Below, in pieces: positions 1 through 8,743 of a stretch of 64,000 nucleotides of DNA. The DNA comes from an uncultured SAR116 cluster alpha proteobacterium (lineage in GTDB: Bacteria; Pseudomonadota; Alphaproteobacteria; Puniceispirillales; Marisalimonadaceae): NCBI GenBank assembly GCA_902616005.1, contig CACMRG010000002.1:58479-122478 (forward strand), written 5' to 3'. The position numbers and the translations under genes are program-made. The stretch's first letter is position 1; the number at the start of each line of letters is the position of its first letter. Below the pieces are notes generated by a model. That model saw nothing but the letters and a program-made list of their open reading frames with translations. It was not told where the DNA came from and made no database searches.

Positions 1-1327
1 GCCTAATGCATTCTTTTAAATTTACAGTCGTTCTTCTTTCTTCATCCATAATACCAATTTTTATAGTATTATTTGGTAATCCAAGCATTTTTTCAACTGC
101 AGCAAATAATTCAATTGTAAACATCACTTCTTCAGGGCCATGCATTTTTGGTTTAACTATATATACAGAGCCAGTTTTAGAGTTATTTTTTCCATTTTTA
201 AGATCAAACATGGATATCATAGTAGTAATAACTGTATCCATAATTCCTTCAGGTATTTCTTTATTTTCAGAATAAATAATAGCTGGATTTGTCATTAAAT
301 GCCCAACATTTCTAATAAGCATTAAGGATAACCCCGATAAATATAAATCGCCATTTTTTGTTCTGAAAACTTTTGTTTTATTAAGTTTTCTTACAATTTT
401 TTTCCCATTTTTTTCAAAAGTATCTTCAAGATCTCCTTTCATTAAGCCAAGCCAATTTTTATAGGCTAAGACTTTATCTTCAGCATCTACAGCAGCCACA
501 GAATCTTCACAATCTTGGATAGTAGTTATTGCAGATTCAAGAATAACATCTTGAAGAGAAGACTTGTCACTTGACCCAATTAAAGAATTTTTATCGAATG
601 ATAAAATAACATGAAGATTATTATTTTTTAAAAGAACTTCATAAATATCTTCATTAACTTTATTGAATCCTATGTATTTATTCCTTTCTCTCAAATTTGT
701 TTCAGTATTATCTGATAGTTTAATTATTAACTCATTATCTATTACAGAATAATTTGTAACCTCTGTGTGAGACCCATTTGAGAGAGGAAAATACTTATCT
801 AAAAAATCTTTAGCAAAAGCTATAACCTTTTCACCTCTTTTCGGGTTATAACCATTTCCCTTTTCACAACCATTTTCTTCAGATATGAAATCTGTACCAT
901 ATAGTGCGTCATATAAACTACCCCATCTAGCATTAGCTGCATTTATTGAATACCTCGCATTTGTTACAGGAACTACAAGTTGTGGACCAGGAATATTTGC
1001 AATTTCCTCATCTATATTTTCTGTATTTATATTGAAGTCTGGCCCTTCAGGAACAATATAATCAATTTCTTTTAGAAAATTGATGTAGTCTTCGTGATCA
1101 TATGGCTTATCTTTGTTTGAAATATAATATGTATCAATTTTCTTTTTTATCTCTTCTCTTTTCTTTAAGAGATTTTGATTCTTAGGAGCAAAAACTTTAA
1201 TTATATGATCAAAATCTTCCCAAAACTTATCAACATTTAAATCTAACTTATTTAGCACTTCATTTTCCAAAAATTCACTTAACAGTTTTGAAACTTTTAA
1301 AGAGCTTTTAATTTCTAATTCTTCCAT
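1..1327 (-). CDS. glcB: malate synthase G (C-terminus cut by window edge)
   Basis: Condenses glyoxylate with acetyl-CoA to malate in the cytosol (glyoxylate cycle). Translating the minus strand from the ATG at 1327 gives about 442 uninterrupted residues of a family usually near 720. The reading matches malate synthase G through its characteristic blocks: GPQLVVPVTNARYSINAANA with WGSLYDALYG, then DCEDSVAAVDAEDK, RNVGHLMTNPAI, GSVYIVKPKMHGPEEV and GIMDEERRTTVNLK. The remaining catalytic part lies beyond base 1. It is the last visible gene of a galU-algC-glcB run, only 15 bases after the mutase stop, with AAAGGTAAG as a ribosome site. No riboswitch can fit in that gap. Recognition is confident. 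Confidence 0.95.
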   Translation of the reverse strand, partial: MEELEIKSSLKVSKLLSEFLENEVLNKLDLNVDKFWEDFDHIIKVFAPKNQNLLKKREEIKKKIDTYYISNKDKPYDHEDYINFLKEIDYIVPEGPDFNINTENIDEEIANIPGPQLVVPVTNARYSINAANARWGSLYDALYGTDFISEENGCEKGNGYNPKRGEKVIAFAKDFLDKYFPLSNGSHTEVTNYSVIDNELIIKLSDNTETNLRERNKYIGFNKVNEDIYEVLLKNNNLHVILSFDKNSLIGSSDKSSLQDVILESAITTIQDCEDSVAAVDAEDKVLAYKNWLGLMKGDLEDTFEKNGKKIVRKLNKTKVFRTKNGDLYLSGLSLMLIRNVGHLMTNPAIIYSENKEIPEGIMDTVITTMISMFDLKNGKNNSKTGSVYIVKPKMHGPEEVMFTIELFAAVEKMLGLPNNTIKIGIMDEERRTTVNLKECIR

Positions 1328-1342
1328 AACTTACCTTTACAA

Positions 1343-2752
1343 TTAAACTTGCAAATTACAATTTATACTTAATTGTTCGCTTTTCAATAAAGCATTTACT
1401 TCTTTAGATAAATTTACAAAATTTTCCTTTGTATTACCATCAATTCTTATTATTAAAGAATTTTCTGTATTACTTGCTCTGATTAAATACCACCCAATAT
1501 CTAAATCTACTCTAATTCCATCAATAAAATTACAATATTTAGCTTCATATTTATCTTCAATCTTAAGTTTTAAATTTTCAATTACACTAAATTTTTTATC
1601 ATCAGAACATTTGATTTTTATTTCTGGTGTCGAAAAATTATTTTTGAAATAATTCAAAAATTTATCTAATTTATAGTTTTGTTCAATTAGTGCTAAAAAT
1701 CTTATGCTTGAGTATATAGCATCGTCATAACCGTAATATGTGTCTCCAAAAAAAATATGACCAGACATCTCACCTGCAAATTGAGACTTGATCTTTTTCA
1801 TTTTATTTTTTATGTGAGAATGTCCTGTTTTCCAAATCAAAACTTCATAGTCTAATTTTTCTAGAAATTGTTTACATTTTTGACTGGATTTTACATCTAA
1901 AATAATTGGATATTTTTTGTTAGATATAGATTGAGCTAAAAATGTTGTTAATATATCGCCCGCAATTAACTCTAACTGATTGTTTACGATACCAACTCTG
2001 TCTCCATCTCCATCAAATGCAAATCCAAAGTCAGCATTTTGCCTTTTAACTTCTTGTTTAAGTTTTACTAAATTATTTTCATTACTAGGGTCTGGATGAT
2101 GATTTGGAAAATTACCATCTATCTCTGAATACAAAACAGTATTTTTACATGGTAGTAATTTAACAATTTTATTGATTATATCTCCTGTAGCACCATTTCC
2201 GCAGTCCCAAATAATTTTTTTATCTTTTAAATTTTTAGAACTAGATAATGGCATCAAAATCTGTTCTATATACTTTTCATCTAAATCTAAACTTTCAATA
2301 GTACTATTCATGTTAATGTTTGAACCTGATTTAGCTTTAATTCCTAAATTTTGAATATCTTTTCCAAAAAATGGTTCATTTTTTATCATCATTTTAAAAC
2401 CATTATAATTTTTAGGATTATGACTTCCTGTAATTTGAATTGCGCCGTCAGCATTCAAATTGTAACTACCAAAGTATAAAATGGGTGTTGGATTTAATCC
2501 TAAATCAATTATATTACAGCCTGATCTACTTAAACCAAGTTTTGTTTGTTTTTTTAAATCTGGACTAGATAATCTTCCATCCATACTGATTACAATATTT
2601 GTTTCATCATTAAAATTGTTTTCTTTGCAAATCAGTCCAAAAAAATAACCAATCATAAAAGCATCTTTTTCAAATAGAGTTTCATTTATTATGCCTCTGA
2701 TATCGTATTCTCTTAAAATGCTAGGATGAAAATTATGTTTGTAAGTTTTCAT
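1343..2752 (-). CDS. algC: phosphomannomutase/phosphoglucomutase
   Basis: Interconverts hexose 1- and 6-phosphates, supplying glucose-1-P (for GalU just upstream) or mannose-1-P for surface sugars. About 469 residues, as usual for bacterial AlgC-type enzymes. Visible motifs are the phosphoserine loop TGSHNP near residue 110, the metal loop DGDGDRVG near 245 and the sugar-binding GEMSGH loop near 325. I chose the ATG at 2752 because it forms a TAATG stop/start overlap with galU, which suggests translational coupling; an in-frame ATG at 2773 would add seven residues. All catalytic loops look intact. Whether mannose or glucose phosphate is preferred cannot be read from sequence. Confidence 0.9.
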   Translation of the reverse strand: MKTYKHNFHPSILREYDIRGIINETLFEKDAFMIGYFFGLICKENNFNDETNIVISMDGRLSSPDLKKQTKLGLSRSGCNIIDLGLNPTPILYFGSYNLNADGAIQITGSHNPKNYNGFKMMIKNEPFFGKDIQNLGIKAKSGSNINMNSTIESLDLDEKYIEQILMPLSSSKNLKDKKIIWDCGNGATGDIINKIVKLLPCKNTVLYSEIDGNFPNHHPDPSNENNLVKLKQEVKRQNADFGFAFDGDGDRVGIVNNQLELIAGDILTTFLAQSISNKKYPIILDVKSSQKCKQFLEKLDYEVLIWKTGHSHIKNKMKKIKSQFAGEMSGHIFFGDTYYGYDDAIYSSIRFLALIEQNYKLDKFLNYFKNNFSTPEIKIKCSDDKKFSVIENLKLKIEDKYEAKYCNFIDGIRVDLDIGWYLIRASNTENSLIIRIDGNTKENFVNLSKEVNALLKSEQLSINCNLQV

Positions 2753-3606
2753 TAACTTAATGATTTTAACCAATTATTGAGGTCAGAACTCAAATCTGTT
2801 CTATTTAAACCAAATGATATATTAGCTTGTAAAAATCCAAGCTTTGATCCACAATCAAATCTTTCATTTTTAATTCTATATCCTAGACAAGGTACTCTGT
2901 CCAATTGGGAAGAGATAGCGTCAGTGAGTTGTACTTCTTGACTTGTACCACGTTCTTGTTTTTCTAATACATCAAAAACTTTGTGATCAAGAATATACCT
3001 CCCAATTATTGCTAAATTACTAGGGGCATGTTCTACAGTAGGTTTTTCAACCATTTGATTTATTTGCATTAAATTTTTATCGCTGTCATCGACTTTAACA
3101 ATGCCATAGGATGAAACTTTTTGTTTATCAACTTCCATAATAGCAACCATGTTTCCTGATGTATAATTTTCAATCATTTCTTTTGTTGTTGATTGACCAA
3201 AAATTAAATCATCAGCAAGTATAACGGCAAAGGGTTCATTTTGAATTAGATGTCTTGCACACCAGATTGCGTGACCCAGTCCAGCAGGTTCTTGTTGACG
3301 AACATAGGCATAACTTCCAGGTATTTTGAGCATTTCTTGAGCAGAAGCTAAAGTATCTCTTTTTCCTTTTGCAAGAAGATTATTTTCTAATTCAAATGAA
3401 TGATCAAAATGGTTTTCTATAGCTGATTTTCCTCTACTTGTAACAAATATAAATTGTTCAATTCCTGCATTTGCTGCTTCTTCAACGGCGTATTGAATGA
3501 GAGGTTTATCAACTATAGGAAGCATTTCTTTAGGCATAGATTTGGTAGCAGGTAAAAATCTTGTGCCTAGTCCTCCTACTGGAAATATTGCTTTCTTAAC
3601 ATTCAT
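2752..3606 (-). CDS. galU: UTP--glucose-1-phosphate uridylyltransferase
   Basis: Makes UDP-glucose from UTP and glucose-1-phosphate in the cytosol. 284 residues, typical of GalU. The nucleotide-binding signature GGLGTRFLPATKSMPKEMLP sits near residues 11-30, followed by DKPLIQYAVEEA; the EPAGLGHAIWCA and ILADDLIF blocks are also present. It is first in a galU-algC-glcB run and is divergent from the UDP-glucose dehydrogenase gene across a 67-base spacer, so UDP-glucose made here is the natural substrate of that neighbour. The ribosome site before the ATG is weak. Confidence 0.95.
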   Translation of the reverse strand: MNVKKAIFPVGGLGTRFLPATKSMPKEMLPIVDKPLIQYAVEEAANAGIEQFIFVTSRGKSAIENHFDHSFELENNLLAKGKRDTLASAQEMLKIPGSYAYVRQQEPAGLGHAIWCARHLIQNEPFAVILADDLIFGQSTTKEMIENYTSGNMVAIMEVDKQKVSSYGIVKVDDSDKNLMQINQMVEKPTVEHAPSNLAIIGRYILDHKVFDVLEKQERGTSQEVQLTDAISSQLDRVPCLGYRIKNERFDCGSKLGFLQANISFGLNRTDLSSDLNNWLKSLS

Positions 3607-3673
3607 GTAATATATATGTGATATAAATCATATATTTAAATAGTAAATCTCCAATTAATAGGAATTATTAAAT

Positions 3674-4987
3674 ATGAAAATTGTAATGTTAGGTACAGGT
3701 TACGTTGGGTTGGTTTCCGGAGCTTGTTTTTCAGAGTTTGGACACGATGTAGTTTGTGTCGATAAGGATGAAAAAAAAATAACAAACTTAAAAAATGGTA
3801 TTTTGCCAATATATGAACCTGGATTGGATATTTTGGTGAAGAAGAATTTTAGAAATGAAAAGCTAAAATTTTCTAGTTCAGTTAAAAAATCAATAGTAGA
3901 TGCTGATGCAATTTTTATTGCAGTAGGAACTCCAGAAAGAAGAGGTGATGGTCATGCAGATTTGACTTATGTCTATTCTGCAGCAAGAGAGATTGCGACA
4001 ATCTTAGAGAATTATTGTGTAATTATTACAAAATCAACTGTTCCAGTTGGAACGTCACTAGAAATAAAAAAAATTATTAAAAAATATAATAAAAACGCAA
4101 ACTTTGATGTTGTGTCTAACCCTGAGTTTCTTAGAGAAGGTAGTGCTATAGAAGATTTTATGAGACCTAATAGAATTATTGTTGGTTATGAAAATGAAAA
4201 GTCAAAAAAAATAATGGATAATATTTACCAACCACTTAACTTAATTCAAACTCCTATTTTGTTTACAGATATAAAATCAGCTGAATTAATTAAATATGCT
4301 TCAAATGCATTTTTAGCTGTGAAAATTTCTTTTATTAATCAGATGGCGGATTTATGTGAGGGTTTGAGTACTGATATACACTTTATATCAAGAGGTATGG
4401 GTTTAGATAAAAGGATCGGTGATAAATTTTTACATCCTGGTCCAGGATATGGTGGCTCTTGTTTTCCTAAAGATACCATTGCTCTATCAAAAATTGCATC
4501 GGATAATAACATTGATTTGTCAATCATTGATAATGTCATCAATTATAATCAGAATAGAAAGAAATCACTTATTAAAAAATTAAAGAATATACTTGGAAAT
4601 AATATTAAGGAGATGAGAGTTGCGGTTTTAGGATTATCATTTAAACCTGGCACAGATGATATGAGAGAAAGTCCTTCACTAGATTTAGTTCCTTCTTTAG
4701 TTAAAAAGGTAAAGGAGGTTAGAGTTTTTGATCCTGTTGCTATGAAAGAAGCTTCAAAATACATTAAAAATGTATATTTTTCGAATAAAGTTGAAGATTG
4801 TATCATGAATGTTGATTTAACAATTATTTTAACTGAATGGAGTGAGTTCCGGACATTATCAGCAGATTACTTATCTAAATTTATGAAAGGAAATGTGGTT
4901 GTTGATTTTAGAAATGCTCTCAATCCTGAAAATTTTAAAGGTAAAAACATTACTTTGCATCAAGTTGGAAGAGGACCATTCAACTAA
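3674..4987 (+). CDS. ugd: UDP-glucose 6-dehydrogenase
   Basis: Oxidises UDP-glucose to UDP-glucuronate with two NAD+, for polysaccharide or LPS sugars. 437 residues with the N-terminal Rossmann motif GTGYVGLVSG at residues 7-16, SNPEFLREGSA near residue 155 and the catalytic cysteine (about residue 263) in PGYGGSCFPKDT. The C-terminal domain contains FKPGTDDMRESPS. An AGGA ribosome site precedes the ATG. It is divergent from galU, and its stop overlaps the stop of the convergent ABC ATPase gene by four bases (CTAA), leaving no room for a terminator. A UDP-N-acetylhexosamine substrate cannot be fully excluded. Confidence 0.93.
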   Translation: MKIVMLGTGYVGLVSGACFSEFGHDVVCVDKDEKKITNLKNGILPIYEPGLDILVKKNFRNEKLKFSSSVKKSIVDADAIFIAVGTPERRGDGHADLTYVYSAAREIATILENYCVIITKSTVPVGTSLEIKKIIKKYNKNANFDVVSNPEFLREGSAIEDFMRPNRIIVGYENEKSKKIMDNIYQPLNLIQTPILFTDIKSAELIKYASNAFLAVKISFINQMADLCEGLSTDIHFISRGMGLDKRIGDKFLHPGPGYGGSCFPKDTIALSKIASDNNIDLSIIDNVINYNQNRKKSLIKKLKNILGNNIKEMRVAVLGLSFKPGTDDMRESPSLDLVPSLVKKVKEVRVFDPVAMKEASKYIKNVYFSNKVEDCIMNVDLTIILTEWSEFRTLSADYLSKFMKGNVVVDFRNALNPENFKGKNITLHQVGRGPFN

Positions 4988-6030
4988 GCATATTTTTTAC
5001 TTTCTTTATTAGGTCTTTGAATACCATTTAGTAATTCTTTTAAAGTAATTTTTCCAATTATTTTGTTTTTATTATCTTTGACATGTACAAAATAATGTTT
5101 TGTTTTTGTTATTTTTTGCAATACATCTTCTAAAACCATTTCGCTATCAATTATAGGAACATCTTCTTTTTTCATAGAAATAGTTTTTTTCATAATTGAC
5201 TTTGCTTTTATAACTCTTGAACGATTAATATCTTTTATAAAATCAGATACATAGTTATCAGAAGGATTAAGAATAATTTTTTGAGGATTGTCGTCTTGCA
5301 CAATAGATCCATCTCTAAGAATAGAAATTCTTTCACCAATTTTTAAAGCCTCGTCTAAATCATGGGTTATAAATACAATTGTTTTTTTCAATTCCAATTG
5401 TAAATCAATTAGAACATCTTGCATCTCTGCTCTTATGAGCGGGTCTAACGCAGAAAAAGCTTCATCCATAAGTAAAATTTCTGCATCAGTTGCCAATGCC
5501 CTTGCCAAACCAACCCTTTGTTGCATGCCTCCTGACAATTGATTAGGATAATATTGGTCATATCCTTCTAATCCAACTCTTCTTAACCAAAATTTACTTT
5601 TCTCTTGATATATTTCTTCAGATATATTTTGTACCATTAAGCCATAACTTATATTTTCAAGAATTGTTTTATGGGGGAAAAGAGCAAATTTTTGAAAAAC
5701 CATTGACATATTTTTTTGTCGATATTCCAATAATTCTTTGTTGCTTAATTGAAGAACATTTAAACCATTAATTGTAATTTCACCATAAGTAGGTTCGATT
5801 AGTCGATTTAAATGTCTGATGAGTGTCGATTTTCCTGAACCTGATAGGCCCATGATAACATGGATTTTACCTTTTGGTATGTTTAAATTTATATCATTGA
5901 GTCCAAGTACACAATTTGTTTGTTCAAGAAGTTCTTCTTTTGTTATGCCTGATTTAACTAAATCTAAAGCTTTAGAAGTATTATTGCCAAATATTTTATA
6001 TAAATTTTTTATTTTAATATAGTTGTTCAT
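4984..6030 (-). CDS. proV: glycine betaine/proline-type ABC transporter ATPase
   Basis: ATP-hydrolysing subunit of an osmoprotectant importer. 348 residues. Walker A is GLSGSGKST at about 61-69, the signature is LSGGMQQRVGLARAL near 165, and Walker B is LLMDEAFSALDP near 190. The SDNYVSDFIKDINRSRV segment typical of ProV/OpuAA leads into a C-terminal CBS-like region of about 70 residues, shorter than the tandem CBS pair of enterobacterial ProV (about 400 residues). It abuts the permease gene directly (stop at 6031, start at 6030). In this family CBS domains sense ionic strength; whether this shortened region does so is uncertain. Confidence 0.92.
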   Translation of the reverse strand: MNNYIKIKNLYKIFGNNTSKALDLVKSGITKEELLEQTNCVLGLNDINLNIPKGKIHVIMGLSGSGKSTLIRHLNRLIEPTYGEITINGLNVLQLSNKELLEYRQKNMSMVFQKFALFPHKTILENISYGLMVQNISEEIYQEKSKFWLRRVGLEGYDQYYPNQLSGGMQQRVGLARALATDAEILLMDEAFSALDPLIRAEMQDVLIDLQLELKKTIVFITHDLDEALKIGERISILRDGSIVQDDNPQKIILNPSDNYVSDFIKDINRSRVIKAKSIMKKTISMKKEDVPIIDSEMVLEDVLQKITKTKHYFVHVKDNKNKIIGKITLKELLNGIQRPNKESKKYA

Positions 6031-6909
6031 TTAATCACTTTTATATCTTTGCATTCTTTTTCCAATCCTTTGAGTAACCCTGTCAAAGATTATAGCCAAC
6101 ACAACAATTGCAAGACCATTCATTAATCCTAAAGCTAGATACTGGTTTGATATTGCTCTTAAAACTGGAAGCCCTAAACCTTGAACACCAATCATTGAAG
6201 CTATTACAACCATCGCCAAAGCCATCATTATGGTTTGATTTACACCAGCAAAAATCGTTGGTAATGCAAGGGGTATTTGTACACCAAATAATTTTTGCCA
6301 ATAATTTGCACCAAAAGACTCCGATGCTTCTAAAATGTCTTTATCAACTAGTCTGATTCCTAGATTAGTCAACCTTACTATTGGTGGAATTGCATATATA
6401 CAAACTGCGATTAAACCTGGAACTTTCCCTATTCCTAAAAGCATTACTACTGGTATCAAATATACAAAGCTCGGAATTGTTTGCATTACGTCCAGAATTG
6501 GTAAGATCAATGTTTGAATTTTATTACTTCTTGCCATTGCAATTCCTATTGGAATGCCAATGCAAATGCAAAGCAATGTTGCTACTAAAATTATGGCTAG
6601 AGTAGACATGGTATCTTCCCACATTCCAAAGTAACCAATTAATAAGAAACTTAAAAATGTTCCAAAAATAATTAAAAAAGATCGTGATGCTAACCAACAT
6701 ATAGATAAAATAACAAATATGGTTATAGGCCAAGGTGTGTTCAAAAATAATTTTTCAAATCCAACCAAAAAACTTAAAAGTGGATCAAAAAAATTTTCAA
6801 TTCCTTCACCATAATTTCTAGAAAAAGATGTAAAAGCATTATCTACAGACTTCTTAAATTCTCTTAATTCAGTTCGATCCATTTCTGGAAATTTTGTTAA
6901 CCATTCCAT
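6031..6909 (-). CDS. proW: glycine betaine/proline-type ABC transporter permease
   Basis: Inner-membrane channel subunit of the osmolyte importer. 292 residues: a hydrophilic N-terminal stretch of about 50 residues, then several membrane segments. The inner-membrane-component signature region is seen in GIRLVDKDILEASESFGANY with LALPTIFAGVNQTIMMALAM. It lies between the binding-protein and ATPase genes on the same strand. The ribosome site in front of its ATG is poor, and the spacer upstream forms a strong hairpin, so this gene is probably expressed less than the binding protein. Confidence 0.92.
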   Translation of the reverse strand: MEWLTKFPEMDRTELREFKKSVDNAFTSFSRNYGEGIENFFDPLLSFLVGFEKLFLNTPWPITIFVILSICWLASRSFLIIFGTFLSFLLIGYFGMWEDTMSTLAIILVATLLCICIGIPIGIAMARSNKIQTLILPILDVMQTIPSFVYLIPVVMLLGIGKVPGLIAVCIYAIPPIVRLTNLGIRLVDKDILEASESFGANYWQKLFGVQIPLALPTIFAGVNQTIMMALAMVVIASMIGVQGLGLPVLRAISNQYLALGLMNGLAIVVLAIIFDRVTQRIGKRMQRYKSD

Positions 6910-6917
6910 AATAAGAA

Positions 6918-6955
6918 AATATTGCTCCTATGGATCAAATCATAAGAGCAATATT
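6918..6955 (-). promoter_or_regulatory. intercistronic hairpin between binding protein and permease genes
   Basis: AATATTGCTC at 6918-6927 pairs perfectly with GAGCAATATT at 6946-6955. After one C/A mismatch the stem continues with TATG (6929-6932) pairing CATA (6941-6944) around an 8-base loop. This 14-pair hairpin lies in the only sizeable gap of the transporter operon. There is no long U tract on the minus-strand side, so partial attenuation or 3'-end protection of the binding-protein message is more likely than full termination. Function is inferred. Confidence 0.65.
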
Positions 6956-6962
6956 ATAAGAT

Positions 6963-7982
6963 TTATAAGCTTGCTTTAATTTTCGTGGCAGCATCCTCAG
7001 ATACCCACTTTTTCCAAACATCCTCATGTTTTTGAAGGAACTCAAATGCAGCATCTTTGCCGGTTGCTTTTTGGTCAGTCATAAACACAAGCATTTTGTT
7101 CATAATTTCACCAGGATAAGTTCGATTTTTAATAAAATCTGAAGCAACCCCAGAGTTATTCATGAATTTATCTGTTACAACAGTTTCTACAACTGATTTT
7201 GTCCATGAAGTTTGCTTTGGATCAGCACACTCTTTTTCAGGTTTCACAATACAATTATGCCAGTTATCATCATCATAATCTACACCAAATGGAATTTTTA
7301 CAAGACCATATTTGCCAACTACTGACGTTGGTGTCCAATAATAACCAAACCAATTTTCATTTCTTGTTGATGCCTTTGCAATTGCGCCATCTAAACCTGC
7401 AGCTGAACCAGGATCAATTAGTTTCCACCCTTTCTCCTCCATTTTAAACGCTCTAAAAAGGTTGTTTGTAGATAGCTGACAGTTCCAGCCTGCAGGACAT
7501 GTCATCATTCCTCCTTTAGAACTATCTTCAGGATGTGGAAATAAATCTGGTCTTTCTATAATATCTAATACAGTTTTTAGCTCTGGATGGTTTTTTACTA
7601 CACTTGGTGATACCCACCAACCTTCTCCTAAACCAGTTATTGGCCCTGGATTTGCAACAAAAAGTCTTTTTTCATCTTTTGCTTTTGTCAGTGGTCCTTG
7701 TACTGCATTACTCCAGAGTTCTGGAGCAATATCTGGCATTCCCTTTTCATTCATAGATGTAAAAGTTGGCATTGTTGCACCTGCAACTAATTCAACTTCA
7801 CAATCGTAACCCTTTTCTAAAATTATTTTATCAACATTTGCCATAAGTTCTGCAGAAGCCCAATTCATTTCTGCGATAGTAACTTTACCACATGCTGTTT
7901 CAATTTTTTTCTCGGCAGTATAATAATAAATACCAACTGCTACGGCTACTGCTACAATAACAGTTCCGAGTATCCGATTCAT
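6963..7982 (-). CDS. proX: glycine betaine/proline-type substrate-binding protein
   Basis: Periplasmic OpuAC-type receptor that delivers quaternary amines or related osmolytes to the permease. 339 residues, with a hydrophobic N-terminal segment (residues about 4-22) acting as signal or anchor and no lipobox. The mature part shows VTIAEMNWASAEL, a GEGWWVSP block with paired tryptophans, and FGYYWTPTSV. These aromatic residues are of the kind that form the cation-binding cage in this family. Its ATG follows a near-ideal AAGGAG ribosome site, in contrast to the weak site of the permease. The exact ligand (glycine betaine, proline betaine, choline) is not decidable from sequence. Confidence 0.9.
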   Translation of the reverse strand: MNRILGTVIVAVAVAVGIYYYTAEKKIETACGKVTIAEMNWASAELMANVDKIILEKGYDCEVELVAGATMPTFTSMNEKGMPDIAPELWSNAVQGPLTKAKDEKRLFVANPGPITGLGEGWWVSPSVVKNHPELKTVLDIIERPDLFPHPEDSSKGGMMTCPAGWNCQLSTNNLFRAFKMEEKGWKLIDPGSAAGLDGAIAKASTRNENWFGYYWTPTSVVGKYGLVKIPFGVDYDDDNWHNCIVKPEKECADPKQTSWTKSVVETVVTDKFMNNSGVASDFIKNRTYPGEIMNKMLVFMTDQKATGKDAAFEFLQKHEDVWKKWVSEDAATKIKASL

Positions 7983-8146
7983 AATAATCTCCTTATTTTT
8001 TATTTATAATAGCCTAACATTAAAACATGTTGCATTGCAAATTTACATCAAAAAAAAGACATAATCTCACTTTATTTAGTAAAAAATATTGTTAAATGTA
8101 TTTGATGTATATTTTTAAGATCGTATATTAAATTATGGAGAATTGA

Positions 8147-8743
8147 TTGACTGCATTTGAAGATACGACACCATTTGTGTTGGCTTTGTTGATTACGTTC
8201 ACAGCCTTGGTCTTTATTTCAATATGGAATAATTATAGTTCTATTAAAGTTGAAAAAGAAGTCTCAAAACCAAAAAATGATGGACCATCCAGAACCAGAG
8301 AACTCTTACTTAGATTCACAAAATTTTATAATGATTTAGATGCGCACGATAATTATCTCTATGATACGAAATTACTACCTGATCCAAAACAACATATAAT
8401 ACATGCATTGTATGTTGGTTATGACGAATCTGAGAATGACGAAGATAGAAAAGCGATTAAAATCGGATTAGAGACAATTGTCCAGTTTCAAGATTTGATT
8501 GGAGATGAACCCCTTAAGCCAGATATTGATGAACAATCAGAAGATATGCCTATAGATTTAGAAAATCAAGATTTAGAAAATCATGACATTAGTGATGAAC
8601 AAAAAAAATACTTAGATTTCAAAAATAAAAGAATAAAAGAATTAGAAACACATTTTTCTCACTTAAAAATTGAAATTGATGATAATAATTTGAGTGATGA
8701 ACAGGATATGTTAAATTCAGAAAAAAGAAATATTAGTGAGTAA
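8147..8743 (+). CDS. unknown membrane-anchored acidic protein
   Basis: 198 residues that I do not recognise. It starts at TTG 8147, six bases after a GGAG ribosome site; no better start was seen. Residues about 10-27 form one hydrophobic membrane segment. A conserved-looking middle follows (SRTRELLLRFTKFYNDLDAH, then LPDPKQHIIHALYVGYDESE), and the C-terminal third is acidic and probably coiled. Topology would place the bulk in the cytoplasm. Its last 8 bases overlap the GTG start of the interrupted alpha/beta hydrolase, so the two were probably one transcription unit. Confidence 0.75.
   Translation: MTAFEDTTPFVLALLITFTALVFISIWNNYSSIKVEKEVSKPKNDGPSRTRELLLRFTKFYNDLDAHDNYLYDTKLLPDPKQHIIHALYVGYDESENDEDRKAIKIGLETIVQFQDLIGDEPLKPDIDEQSEDMPIDLENQDLENHDISDEQKKYLDFKNKRIKELETHFSHLKIEIDDNNLSDEQDMLNSEKRNISE

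Noticed and set aside
1328..1342. Glycine riboswitch before malate synthase
   Set aside because: The gap is only 15 bases, far too short for the aptamer.
3607..3673. Imperfect AT palindrome between galU and ugd as an operator
   Set aside because: The arms are TATATG/CATATA-like with a slipped base, easily produced by AT-rich spacer.
8030..8040. TTGCATTGCAA palindrome upstream of proX as a regulator site
   Set aside because: Only 5 pairs per side and a single copy; too weak to claim.
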